Part shown: positions 9,606-16,832 of the stretch, one piece after another
Position numbering within the stretch: position 1 is the stretch's first letter
Layout of the letters: each line of letters starts with the position of its first letter
Source of the DNA: an uncultured Pelagibacteraceae bacterium
Lineage (GTDB): Bacteria > Pseudomonadota > Alphaproteobacteria > Pelagibacterales > Pelagibacteraceae
Direction of reading: 5' to 3'
DNA: 46,609 nt
NCBI GenBank assembly: GCA_902525565.1
Contig: CABZHY010000005.1
Span: 1-46,609 of the forward strand
The notes under the pieces: model-generated
The model's database searches: none
The model's input: only the letters and a program-made list of their open reading frames with translations
Told to the model about the DNA's origin: nothing
Position numbers and translations under genes: made by a program

Positions 9606-9656
9606 AAAGTAATTAACTTAATATTTTATAAGTTAAATTACATCAAAAACTTTGAT
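9589..9656 (-). promoter_or_regulatory. Nested hairpins enclosing the thiolase start codon
   Basis: On the plus strand TCAAAGTTTTTG at 9589-9600 is the exact reverse complement of CAAAAACTTTGA at 9644-9655, a 12-bp stem. Inside it, TTAACTTA at 9613-9620 pairs with TAAGTTAA at 9629-9636, an 8-bp stem. In the thiolase mRNA the 3' arm of the outer stem covers codons 2-5, so folding would mask the initiation region. The upstream arm can also pair locally (ATCAAA 9642-9647 with TTTGAT 9651-9656), a mutually exclusive fold. The repeats are read directly; a translational switch is inference. Confidence 0.45.
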
Positions 9657-9678
9657 ATATGGAATATATTATTTTAAC

Positions 9679-9755
9679 GGACCGCTGGCCAAATTGGATA
9701 AGGCGCTCGGCTACGAACCGGGAGATTCCAGATTCGAGTTCTGGGCGGTCCACCA
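9679..9755 (+). tRNA. tRNA-Arg (anticodon ACG)
   Basis: A full cloverleaf can be drawn. The acceptor stem is GGACCGC 9679-9685 with GCGGTCC 9745-9751. The D-stem pairs GCC 9688-9690 with GGC 9702-9704. The anticodon stem is CTCGG 9706-9710 with CCGGG 9718-9722, loop CTACGAA, so anticodon ACG is at 9713-9715. The T-stem is CCAGA 9728-9732 with TCTGG 9740-9744 and loop TTCGAGT. The discriminator is A9752 and CCA is encoded at 9753-9755. It decodes CGN arginine codons after A34-to-inosine editing. A coding region begins only 12 bases past the CCA. Confidence 0.95.
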
Positions 9756-9767
9756 AAAAGAAGAAGC

Positions 9768-10526
9768 TTGTCTGTGATAAATAATTTTAAAATTTATGTT
9801 ATAAATTTAAAGCGAGAGTCCAAAAGAAGAGAAAATATCATTAAGGAGCTAAATAAACAAAAAATATTTGATTTTGAAATAATTGATGCTGTTGATGGAG
9901 ACGAGATTGATAAAAATAAACTAAGTCAAATGATATCAAAAAATAATAAGTTTATTAATCCAATAAATACTAACATGAATGCAGCAGAAATTTGTTGTTC
10001 ATTAAGTCATATAAAAGTGTACAAAAAATTTGTTGCAACAAATATTAATTATGCATTAATTTTTGAGGATGATGCTATTTTTTTAAATGACTTTTCAGAA
10101 AATCTTCAAAAATTTATTATTAAAAACTTTAAATTTAATAAACAAATAATTCTATTGAGTGAATTATGGCAATTTTATAAAAAACCGTTAGATACTGAAA
10201 ATAATTATGAAATTGTAAATGTGAGAAATGCAGTTCTAACCCATGCTTATTTTATAAATAGAGAGGCAGCAAAATCGTTAATTACTTTTAATTATCCAGT
10301 AAAAACAATGCCTGATAACTTTTTAGCATTTAAAATATATTGTGGTATAAAAATTACAGGATTAAATCCTTATTTATTAAAACAAGATAAAGAAAAATTT
10401 GAATCTGCGATCCCTCGAGATAACAGATTGAATCAAGTTTTTTTATTTCGTATATTTATTTATAAACTAATGAATAAAATTTTAAAATTTTTCTTTAAAT
10501 TTAGTACTCATAAAAAAAATAATTAA
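9768..10526 (+). CDS. Glycosyltransferase family 25 protein (LPS-type)
   Basis: A 252-residue protein. KIYVINLKRESKRRENI near the N-terminus, SLSHIKVYKKFV, and LIFEDDAIFL (the acidic EDD metal/sugar-nucleotide motif) are the signatures of GT25 transferases, which add sugars such as galactose to lipooligosaccharide cores in the cytoplasm. The chosen start is TTG at 9768; GTG at 9774 is the alternative, and both lie just ahead of the conserved first strand. The C-terminus is Lys/Phe-rich and basic, possibly membrane-associating. The gene sits right after a tRNA in very AT-rich DNA, a usual place for variable surface-glycan genes. Acceptor and donor are unknown. Confidence 0.8.
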   Translation: MSVINNFKIYVINLKRESKRRENIIKELNKQKIFDFEIIDAVDGDEIDKNKLSQMISKNNKFINPINTNMNAAEICCSLSHIKVYKKFVATNINYALIFEDDAIFLNDFSENLQKFIIKNFKFNKQIILLSELWQFYKKPLDTENNYEIVNVRNAVLTHAYFINREAAKSLITFNYPVKTMPDNFLAFKIYCGIKITGLNPYLLKQDKEKFESAIPRDNRLNQVFLFRIFIYKLMNKILKFFFKFSTHKKNN

Positions 10527-10535
10527 ATATATTTT

Positions 10536-10634
10536 ATGATTAATTTTATTAAAAAAATTTCTTTACAAAATTCTGTAATTTATTTTTTTATAATTATTTT
10601 AATTATTTTATTAATTTTAACTTTTATATTATAA
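10536..10634 (+). CDS. Possible 32-residue single-pass membrane peptide
   Basis: A short ATG frame lies between the glycosyltransferase stop (9 bases before) and the thioesterase start (6 bases after). The product begins MINFIKKISLQ and continues into an unbroken hydrophobic Ile/Leu/Phe stretch of about 20 residues ending at the stop, so it would be a single membrane span with a basic N-terminus. The tight, operon-like fit supports it; the extreme A/T content, in which such frames arise by chance, counts against it. No ribosome-binding site is evident and no family is recognised. Confidence 0.3.
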   Translation: MINFIKKISLQNSVIYFFIIILIILLILTFIL

Positions 10635-10640
10635 AAAATT

Positions 10641-11066
10641 ATGAGTGAAAAATTTGAGCAAATAAGTATTAAATCTGGATTTATGAAACACAATGGAGGT
10701 GTTTTATTTAGATCTATTTCAGATAACGAATACGAGTTTAAATCAATAATTAATGAAAATCATTTAAATGCAGCTGGAATAACTCATGGAGGTTATTTAT
10801 CTGCATTAATAGACGCAGGGGCAGGAACGGCTGCACACCGAGCTGCAGATAATGCACCTTGTGTGACTATTTCTTTAGACATAAAATTTATAGGTGCTTC
10901 AAAAGTTGGAGATGAAATTATTGGACATGCAAAAATTTTAAAAAAAACAAATACTCTTATCTTTTTATTTTGTGAACTGAAGTGTAATGATAAAATAATC
11001 ACTTCTGCATCTGGAGTATGGAAAATTTTAAAAATAAAACCTTCTAATTTTGGACCAGGAGGATAA
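10641..11066 (+). CDS. PaaI-like hotdog-fold thioesterase
   Basis: A 141-residue single-domain protein with the PaaI/YdiI hotdog pattern: NAAGITHGGYLSALIDAGAG around residues 44-63, where HGG and the acidic Asp line the active site, followed by VTISLDIKFIGASKVGDEI, the typical central strands. Members hydrolyse acyl- or aryl-CoA thioesters, often as house-cleaning enzymes that release trapped CoA. The substrate cannot be assigned. It lies downstream of the GT25 gene and converges on the acetoacetyl-CoA synthetase remnant, so a past role in acyl-CoA metabolism is plausible but not shown. Confidence 0.85.
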   Translation: MSEKFEQISIKSGFMKHNGGVLFRSISDNEYEFKSIINENHLNAAGITHGGYLSALIDAGAGTAAHRAADNAPCVTISLDIKFIGASKVGDEIIGHAKILKKTNTLIFLFCELKCNDKIITSASGVWKILKIKPSNFGPGG

Positions 11067-11133
11067 AAAATTTATTTCAAAATGGAACTTTCAATTTCTA
11101 GAGCAAAAAATAAATAATTCTAATAGTTTTTAT

Positions 11134-11322
11134 TTAGAAACTTAATTCTTTTAAATTACTATAATTTTCAAGTGCTTCAGGATTTGCTAAAGCTTCCATG
11201 TTTTTAATTTCACTTCCCTCTATCCTACTTTTAACTGCAAGTTCAACTATTTTACCACTTTTTGTTCGAGGAATGTCTTTGACAACAATAATTTTGGTTG
11301 GAACATGTCTAGGGGATGCATT
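11134..11322 (-). pseudogene. Acetoacetyl-CoA synthetase, C-terminal remnant
   Basis: The minus strand reads about 62 codons ending at a TAA at 11136-11134. The peptide contains ASPRHVPTKI, DIPRTKSGKIVELAV and NPEALENY, the C-terminal subdomain of acetoacetyl-CoA synthetase (ANL superfamily), including the Lys of the SGK motif that catalyses adenylation. Everything upstream is missing: the match stops at about 11322, where the plus-strand YggS remnant begins. No start codon or rest of the enzyme (normally about 650 residues) is present, so this is a dead gene tail. Identity rests on my recognition of the family C-terminus. Confidence 0.8.
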
Positions 11323-11467
11323 TTTTTTTATCGAGATGCAATCGTTGAATAATAAATTAAATTTAAATCAATTAAGTATGGGCATGTCAGCTGATTATTT
11401 GAAGGCTGCTGAATATTCTTCTACATTCTTAAGAATAGGGTCAAGTATTTTTGGTAAAAGAATTTAA
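11321..11467 (+). pseudogene. YggS-type PLP homeostasis protein, C-terminal remnant
   Basis: From about 11321 the plus strand encodes roughly 48 codons to a TAA at 11465-11467. The peptide has LSMGMSADYLKAAEY and FLRIGSSIFGKR, the diagnostic C-terminal motifs of YggS/PROSC proteins, which bind pyridoxal phosphate and are normally about 220 residues. The rest of the gene is gone. The open frame extends further upstream to 11198, but that part is antisense to the acetoacetyl-CoA synthetase tail and has no YggS similarity. The intact 3' end overlaps the stop of the L,D-transpeptidase-like gene by four bases, so that junction is probably ancestral. Confidence 0.82.
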
Positions 11468-11958
11468 CTTATTAAAATCTTAGTATTGGGAGTAATTAAT
11501 TTAAGTAATATTAAAAAATCTTTTTCTTTCAATCCAATACATCCTGCTGTCGGTTTATAATTATTAGTAAGGTGTAAAAATATGCAACTACCATTGGGAA
11601 TGACAGGTCTTTGAAAATTATATTTAATCAGAATGAGTAAGTTATATTTATAATCTTTCCTATAAAGTTTTTCATATTTAATTTTTTTATTTATTTTAAT
11701 TAATTTATTATAATACTTTGAATTATTTACGTCATCACACCAACCCATATTTTTTTTAATAATTATTTTTTTCAGTTTAGTGAAAGGTTTATTTATTCTA
11801 TCTGCTCGATAATATAAATTGCCAAGAGAAAATATTCCTTTTGGTGTTTTTTTGTCACCTTCTCTTTTTTTACTGGATGTTCCGTTTTTACCTATGCAAC
11901 ATTTAAATTTAAATTCATTAATTTTAAGTGTTTGTTTATTTTTCGATAAAATTATCAT
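11464..11958 (-). CDS. YkuD-fold L,D-transpeptidase-like protein
   Basis: A 164-residue protein with the YkuD catalytic pattern: GDKKTPKGIFSLG at about 34-46 and CIFLHLTNNYKPTAGCIGL with His129 and nucleophile Cys140, the H-x-n-S/T-x-G-C core. It resembles the short COG3786-type enzymes. Family members form 3-3 peptidoglycan links or attach proteins to the wall with carbapenem-sensitive chemistry. No signal peptide or membrane span is visible at the N-terminus, which is odd for a wall enzyme. The gene starts 12 bases from a divergent winged-helix regulator, so the two may share control. Confidence 0.8.
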   Translation of the reverse strand: MIILSKNKQTLKINEFKFKCCIGKNGTSSKKREGDKKTPKGIFSLGNLYYRADRINKPFTKLKKIIIKKNMGWCDDVNNSKYYNKLIKINKKIKYEKLYRKDYKYNLLILIKYNFQRPVIPNGSCIFLHLTNNYKPTAGCIGLKEKDFLILLKLITPNTKILIS

Positions 11959-11970
11959 AATCTAAGATTT

Positions 11971-12534
11971 ATGATTAAACAAAATATAGTAATATATTCA
12001 ATTCCAATTTTATATGATATTTTGAAAGAATTAGAAGATGAATTGAATTTTAATATTATTTTTGCACCAAATAAAAAAGTTTTAGATAAAGTAGATTTAT
12101 CAGCAGGTTTTTTACTCACAGATAAAAAAAACTTAAATTACCCAAATGTTATTGAATTAAATTTCCCTTTAAAGATTTCTAAACTAATTGAGAGAATTAA
12201 TATTCAGTTTCTAAAATTTAAAACTAAAGAAAACTCAAATTTTTCAATTGGAGATTATTTGATAAATTTAAATTCAAGAGAATTAATTTTAGATTTAAAG
12301 GTAATTAATTTGACTGAAAAAGAGGTAAATTTGATTATGTTTCTAAATAACTCTAATGACCCAGTAAATGTTGAAAGACTTCAATCTGAGGTTTGGGGAT
12401 ATGGAAATAAACTTGAAACTCATACAGTTGAGACACACATACATAGGTTAAGAAAAAAAATATTTGATAAATTCAAAAAAAATAATTTTATTTTAAGTGC
12501 TAAAAATGGATATTATCTAAACAAGTTATCTTAG
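11971..12534 (+). CDS. Orphan OmpR/PhoB-type winged-helix regulator
   Basis: A 187-residue protein. Residues about 100-187 form an OmpR-like winged helix: LTEKEVNLIMFL, then LQSEVWGY, then the recognition helix THTVETHIHRLRKKI and a wing ending GYYLNKL. The N-terminal 90 residues look like a shrunken receiver but have no recognisable Asp phosphoacceptor pocket or Lys of the CheY fold, so it probably does not answer to a histidine kinase in the usual way. No sensor kinase is nearby. It is divergent from the L,D-transpeptidase-like gene with a 12-bp gap and overlaps the convergent oxygenase by nine bases. Target genes are unknown. Confidence 0.82.
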   Translation: MIKQNIVIYSIPILYDILKELEDELNFNIIFAPNKKVLDKVDLSAGFLLTDKKNLNYPNVIELNFPLKISKLIERINIQFLKFKTKENSNFSIGDYLINLNSRELILDLKVINLTEKEVNLIMFLNNSNDPVNVERLQSEVWGYGNKLETHTVETHIHRLRKKIFDKFKKNNFILSAKNGYYLNKLS

Positions 12535-13134
12535 TATATCTAAATTAAAACTAATAATAACTCTATCTTCCTGCGATTTGTTTTCTTCAACAGAATGAGG
12601 AAGATAAGCAGGAAAAATTAGTAAGTCACCCTCGTTAATTTTGATAGTTATATTATTAGAATTAAATTCTGTAGGTTTTTCAGGCTTAGGATAAATATTT
12701 CTATTAATAATATTTGGATTTGAAGTTTTGAAATTTCCACAATTTTCTGGAGCCTTAACATAATAAGCAGCACTAAGATAATTATTTGAGTGAGTGTGCT
12801 CTATGTTAAAACTATTTTTTTTGTTAATTATAGCCCACATCGAAGTACAAATTACTTTTGAATGATCAAATAACCATCCATAGCTTTTGAATACACTTTG
12901 AATGTGAGTATCTATCGATCTAAAAAATTTATTAGCAATATTTTTTGAGTCTGATAAATCAAATGGTTGTGAATGCCATCCATTGATATTAGATTTTTTT
13001 ACACCAATAGGATTTTTTTTTTGGAGGTCATAAATATACTTTAGAAGATTTGGATTAATATTTTTATGATCTTTAACTTTAAATTTAAAAACCGGATGTG
13101 GAAATAATTTAAGTATTTGATCTTTTTCCGTCAT
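12526..13134 (-). CDS. Putative 2OG-Fe(II) oxygenase (TIGR02466/PF13759 type)
   Basis: A 202-residue protein with the double-stranded beta-helix iron ligands: H113 and H115 in IEHTHSNNYLSAAYYV, distal His180 in FPAYLPHSV and the 2-oxoglutarate-binding Arg191 in EDRVIISFNL. This fits the small family known as TIGR02466, common in marine bacteria and cyanophages, whose substrates are not established. Length is normal. It is four bases upstream of the adenosine kinase gene and could head that long minus-strand operon. A distant relative lies at 31089-31712. Confidence 0.8.
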   Translation of the reverse strand: MTEKDQILKLFPHPVFKFKVKDHKNINPNLLKYIYDLQKKNPIGVKKSNINGWHSQPFDLSDSKNIANKFFRSIDTHIQSVFKSYGWLFDHSKVICTSMWAIINKKNSFNIEHTHSNNYLSAAYYVKAPENCGNFKTSNPNIINRNIYPKPEKPTEFNSNNITIKINEGDLLIFPAYLPHSVEENKSQEDRVIISFNLDILR

Positions 13135-13138
13135 TATT

Positions 13139-14074
13139 TCAATTATTTACTAATCTTGCTCCAATTTGTTGAATAATTTTAGAAGATAATTTTGTTCCAT
13201 TTTGCAATGACTCATTTACTGACAAGTTATTTATAATACCATGTAAATATCCTGCTGCAAATAAATCTCCAGCACCAGTAAGATCAGTTATATTTAAATT
13301 TTTCTCTGCTCTACACTCATATACATCATTTCCTTTAACAGCGATTGATCCTTTTTCACCTCTTGTAATAACTATATCTTTTTTTTGAGCTTTGCAGAAG
13401 TCAATTACGTCTTCAAAAGATTTAGTACTTAATAAATTTAATATTTCTTGTTCATTAGCAAATACGATATCTAGTTTGTGTTTAACTAAGTTTAAAAAAT
13501 CTTTTTTATGTCTTTCAACACAAAATAAATCTGACAAAGACATAGCTACTTTATTAGAACTTTCAATAGCTTTATTGAATGCTTTTTTTGGATTACCTTC
13601 ATCCCAAAGATAACCTTCTAAAAAAGTTATTTCTGAATTTTTGATATCATTTGAATTAATATCTTCTTCACTTATTTTTCCAGCTATTCCAAGAAAAGTG
13701 CACATAGTCCTTTCTGAGTCAGGTGTAATTAATATTAAACAACTTCCTGTTGGTATAGACTCTTCTTTTTTTTCATACAAATATTTTACTTTTTCCTTTT
13801 CTAATCCATCCTCATATTTTTGTCCTAAATCATCATTTTTAATTTTACCTATGAAACCAACATTGTTTCCCAATTGAGATAGACCGACTATAGAATTTGC
13901 AACAGATCCACCAGAAATAGTTTCCTCAATACTCAAATTCGAAATTAGATTTTTAAATTCGTCTTCATCAATTAGTTTCATGGTACTTTTAGTTAACGAG
14001 TTTTTTTGTAAAAACTCATCATCAACTCTACAAAGAACATCTACTATTGCGTTACCTATTCCTAAAATTTTCAT
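13139..14074 (-). CDS. PfkB-family sugar kinase, probable adenosine kinase
   Basis: A 311-residue ribokinase-fold protein. GGSVANSIVGLSQLG near residues 55-69 is the substrate-side signature and DLTGAGDLFAAGYLHGI near 260-276 is the PfkB C-terminal signature with the catalytic Asp of GAGD. The pattern LGIGNAIVDVLCRVDD at the start and GYLWDEGNPK in the middle match alphaproteobacterial proteins annotated as adenosine kinase, which phosphorylate adenosine to AMP for nucleoside salvage. Other sugar substrates remain possible. It is separated from nth by a single base and so belongs to the dnaJ-dapB-nth transcription unit. Confidence 0.85.
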   Translation of the reverse strand: MKILGIGNAIVDVLCRVDDEFLQKNSLTKSTMKLIDEDEFKNLISNLSIEETISGGSVANSIVGLSQLGNNVGFIGKIKNDDLGQKYEDGLEKEKVKYLYEKKEESIPTGSCLILITPDSERTMCTFLGIAGKISEEDINSNDIKNSEITFLEGYLWDEGNPKKAFNKAIESSNKVAMSLSDLFCVERHKKDFLNLVKHKLDIVFANEQEILNLLSTKSFEDVIDFCKAQKKDIVITRGEKGSIAVKGNDVYECRAEKNLNITDLTGAGDLFAAGYLHGIINNLSVNESLQNGTKLSSKIIQQIGARLVNN

Positions 14075-14075
14075 A

Positions 14076-14729
14076 TTAAGCTTTTTTGGTAATAACAGGT
14101 TTTTTTCTATTTGGGTAGCAAGTAGTGCAAATTTTGCAACTTAAACCATAACAATCCCTTGCTTTGCAATACTCTCTGCCATAAAAAATTATTTGTAAAT
14201 GAAGTTTCGACCAGATTTTTTTAGGAAAAATTCTTTTTAAATCTTTTTCAGTTTGAACTACATTTTTTCCATTTGTTAAACCCCATCTTTGTGCAAGTCT
14301 GTGGATATGGGTATCAACAGCAAATGCTGGATATCCAAAACCTTGTGACATTACTACGCTTGCTGTCTTGTGTCCTACACCAGGTAGTTTTTCAAGTTCA
14401 TCAAAAGTTTTAGGTACTTTACCCTTGTGTTTTTCTAAAACTTGTTTCGACATTAAGTAAATACTTTTAGCTTTAACTCTAAAAATACCAATTTTCTTTA
14501 TTAATTTTTCAATTTTTTTTCTTCCTAATTTTACAAAGTGTTCTGGTTTATAGTATTTTGGATATATATTCTTTGTAACGTTGTTAACATTTAAATCAGT
14601 ACACTGCGCAGAAAGTAATACAGAAATTAAAAGCGTAAAAGTATTTTTGCTTTTTAAGGGTACGGGGGCTTTAGGATAAATTCTATTTAGAGTTTTAATG
14701 ATAATTTTAGCTTTTTGTCTTTCATTCAT
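14076..14729 (-). CDS. nth: Endonuclease III, base-excision DNA glycosylase/AP lyase
   Basis: A 217-residue HhH-GPD protein of normal length. The helix-hairpin-helix LPGVGHKTASVV contains the catalytic Lys, and FAVDTHIHRLAQRWG contains the catalytic Asp. The C-terminus holds four cysteines in CKARDCYGLSCKICTTC, the 4Fe-4S cluster that helps find damage. It removes oxidised pyrimidines from DNA and nicks the abasic site. The ATG at 14729 shares its last base with the dapB stop (TAATG), so expression is coupled to dapB. Confidence 0.95.
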   Translation of the reverse strand: MNERQKAKIIIKTLNRIYPKAPVPLKSKNTFTLLISVLLSAQCTDLNVNNVTKNIYPKYYKPEHFVKLGRKKIEKLIKKIGIFRVKAKSIYLMSKQVLEKHKGKVPKTFDELEKLPGVGHKTASVVMSQGFGYPAFAVDTHIHRLAQRWGLTNGKNVVQTEKDLKRIFPKKIWSKLHLQIIFYGREYCKARDCYGLSCKICTTCYPNRKKPVITKKA

Positions 14730-15505
14730 TATGAAAAATTAAGCAAATCTCTCATAGAATATAAACCAGGTTTTTTTTTTATTAACCATTTAGAAGCAGT
14801 TAGGGCTCCATCTGAGTAAAGTGCTCTATCAAAAGCCTGATGGTTTAAAGTAATTATTTCTTTTCCACTCGAGAATTTTACTTCGTGTTCACCAATAATT
14901 TCGCCTTTTCTAATTGAATTAAAATTTATTTTTTTCCCATAAGGAAAAGATTTTTTATTTAAGAATTTTTTACCAATTAAGTTATATAAATTTTTATTTT
15001 TTCCATCAGCAATTCCTTTACCAAGCATTAATGCAGTACCAGATGGATAGTCTTTTTTATATTTGTGGTGTACTTCAAATATTTTGCTTAAGTAGTCATC
15101 ATTCAGTGATTTTGACGCAATTTCAGTTAAATACATTAATAAATTTACACCTAAGCTCATATTACCGGCTTTTAAAATTGCTATTTTTCTTGAAAATTTC
15201 TTAACCTGATTTTCCTGACTTCTGTTAAATCCTGTAGTGCCAATTACTACTTTCTTTTTTAGTTTCGATGCAATTTTTAATATCTCAAGAGTACATTTAG
15301 GAATGGTGAAATCAATAATTATGTCAGCTTTTTTAAAAGCTTTTTCTGAATTTAACTCAGGTTTAACTCCATTAAACTTTTTATTTATTAATCTATTTTC
15401 TGTGAGTGTAACTAGTTTAAAGTTTTTATTCTTCTTTGAAGACTTAATCAATTGCTGACCCATCCTGCCCATGCATCCAGAAATAGCTAAGTTAATTTTT
15501 TTCAT
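14729..15505 (-). CDS. dapB: 4-hydroxy-tetrahydrodipicolinate reductase
   Basis: A 258-residue protein. The N-terminal Rossmann segment KINLAISGCMGRMGQQLI binds NAD(P)H, GTTGF is the nucleotide-side loop, and HHKYKKDYPSGTA carries the catalytic His and Lys. It reduces hydroxy-tetrahydrodipicolinate in the diaminopimelate/lysine pathway that feeds peptidoglycan. The frame stays open to 15556, but the start at 15505 is preferred: it begins right at the Rossmann strand and its ATG overlaps the stop of the upstream small gene (TAATG). The extra 17 codons would only be a shadow of that gene. Confidence 0.95.
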   Translation of the reverse strand: MKKINLAISGCMGRMGQQLIKSSKKNKNFKLVTLTENRLINKKFNGVKPELNSEKAFKKADIIIDFTIPKCTLEILKIASKLKKKVVIGTTGFNRSQENQVKKFSRKIAILKAGNMSLGVNLLMYLTEIASKSLNDDYLSKIFEVHHKYKKDYPSGTALMLGKGIADGKNKNLYNLIGKKFLNKKSFPYGKKINFNSIRKGEIIGEHEVKFSSGKEIITLNHQAFDRALYSDGALTASKWLIKKKPGLYSMRDLLNFS

Positions 15506-15672
15506 TAATAGATAAAATAAAGAAGTATCATAAGTAATAAAACAATAATACCCCAAATACTTAAATTTTTAAAAAATAATCTTTTCTTTAAGTTTGATTT
15601 TATGAAGCTAGGTAGTACAAGAATTAATACTAATATTAAAGCTATTGATGGAATAATTTCTTTTAATTCCAT
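15505..15672 (-). CDS. Small 55-residue membrane protein between dnaJ and dapB
   Basis: Starting at ATG 15672, three bases after the dnaJ stop, and ending in a TAATG overlap with dapB, this frame encodes 55 residues with two hydrophobic segments (about 6-23, and 38-54) separated by a basic loop (SNLKKRLFFKN). The topology would be a helical hairpin with a positively charged turn. The perfect fit between two real genes, both junctions being of the type used throughout this region, strongly supports a real gene. No family is recognised; it may serve in membrane or envelope functions, but nothing in the sequence says which. Confidence 0.75.
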   Translation of the reverse strand: MELKEIIPSIALILVLILVLPSFIKSNLKKRLFFKNLSIWGIIVLLLMILLYFIY

Positions 15673-15675
15673 GTC

Positions 15676-16803
15676 TTAATTTTTCCAAAAGTCTTTTGCT
15701 TTTTGAAAAAATTTTTTGATACTTGGGTTTGACTTATCGTTTTCTATTTCTCTGAATTGCTCAAGTAATTCTTTTTGTTTTTTATTTAAATAAACTGGTA
15801 CTTCTGTTTTTACTTGAACATATAAATCTCCAAAATCACCTCTTCTCATAAATGGCATTCCTTTACCCTTTAGTCTGAATTGTTTACCATTTTGAGTTCC
15901 ATCAGGAATTTTTATTTTTGCTTTACCGCCATCAATAGTAGGAATTTCGATAGTTGTTCCCAACGCTGCATCTGCAAGCGAAAGTGGAAATTCAAAAAAT
16001 AAATTTTCATCTGATCTTTTGAACAAGTTATGAGAATTAACATTAATAAATAGATATAAGTCTCCTGTAGCACCACCTCTAGTTCCTGCTTCACCTTTTC
16101 CCGCTAGTCTAATTCTTGTTCCATCATCAACACCTTTTGGAATAGTTACAGATATTTTTTTAGATGCTTGTTTTTTTCCTTGTCCATTACAATCATTGCA
16201 TGGGTTAGTAATTTCTTCGCCATTCCCATTGCACTGAGGACAGGTTTGTTGAACAGTAAAGAAACCTTGGTTAGATCTTATTCTACCACTCCCACCACAA
16301 TATGAGCATCTGTCTGGGGAATACCCTGGCTTTGATCCATTACCTCTACAGGTTCCACACTGCTCTGTTGTTGAAAATTTTATATCTTGCTTTTTTCCAC
16401 TATAAGCTTCTTCTAGAGAAATAGATAAATCATATCTTAAGTCAGAACCTCTATTATTTGATTTTCTATTTCTTGATCTTCCACCTCCTCCAAAATCCCC
16501 AAAAAAATCTTCAAAAATATCTGAAAAATCTGCTCCACTAAAACCACCAAAACCTCCACCTGGTCTTCCACCACCGTTTTCGAATGCAGCATGACCAAAA
16601 TTATCATAGTTTTGTTTTTTTTCTTTGTCTGAAAGTATTCCGTAGGCTTCACTAGCCTCTTTAAATTTTTCTTCAGCCTTAGTGTCTCCAGGATTTTTAT
16701 CAGGGTGATATTTAACAGCTAATTTTCTATATGCGGATTTTAATTCATCAGGACTTGCGCTTTTATTAACGCCTAGGACATCATAATAGTCTCTTTTAGC
16801 CAT
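15676..16803 (-). CDS. dnaJ: Chaperone DnaJ (Hsp40)
   Basis: A 375-residue type I DnaJ. The J domain (about 1-70) has the HPD triad in [10 protein letters not shown] Gly/Phe-rich stretch follows ([14 protein letters not shown]). Four zinc-binding repeats [24 protein letters not shown] and CNDCNGQG lie at about 140-210, and the C-terminal substrate-binding domains complete it. It delivers unfolded proteins to DnaK and stimulates its ATPase. The ATG at 16803 is used; an upstream in-frame TTG would add one residue. It lies 29 bases downstream of dnaK and heads the dnaJ-small protein-dapB-nth-kinase run. Confidence 0.97.
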   Translation of the reverse strand: MAKRDYYDVLGVNKSASPDELKSAYRKLAVKYHPDKNPGDTKAEEKFKEASEAYGILSDKEKKQNYDNFGHAAFENGGGRPGGGFGGFSGADFSDIFEDFFGDFGGGGRSRNRKSNNRGSDLRYDLSISLEEAYSGKKQDIKFSTTEQCGTCRGNGSKPGYSPDRCSYCGGSGRIRSNQGFFTVQQTCPQCNGNGEEITNPCNDCNGQGKKQASKKISVTIPKGVDDGTRIRLAGKGEAGTRGGATGDLYLFINVNSHNLFKRSDENLFFEFPLSLADAALGTTIEIPTIDGGKAKIKIPDGTQNGKQFRLKGKGMPFMRRGDFGDLYVQVKTEVPVYLNKKQKELLEQFREIENDKSNPSIKKFFQKAKDFWKN

Positions 16804-16832
16804 CAAATTACCCCAGACAATTAAATGTCAGT

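Noticed and set aside
11198-11467. An 89-codon plus-strand gene
   Set aside because: Only its last ~48 codons resemble a protein (YggS); the first part is antisense to the acetoacetyl-CoA synthetase tail, so it is treated as a remnant, not an intact gene.
15506-15556. Longer N-terminus for dapB
   Set aside because: The extra 17 residues precede the Rossmann start and overlap the small membrane gene; the TAATG junction fixes the start at 15505.
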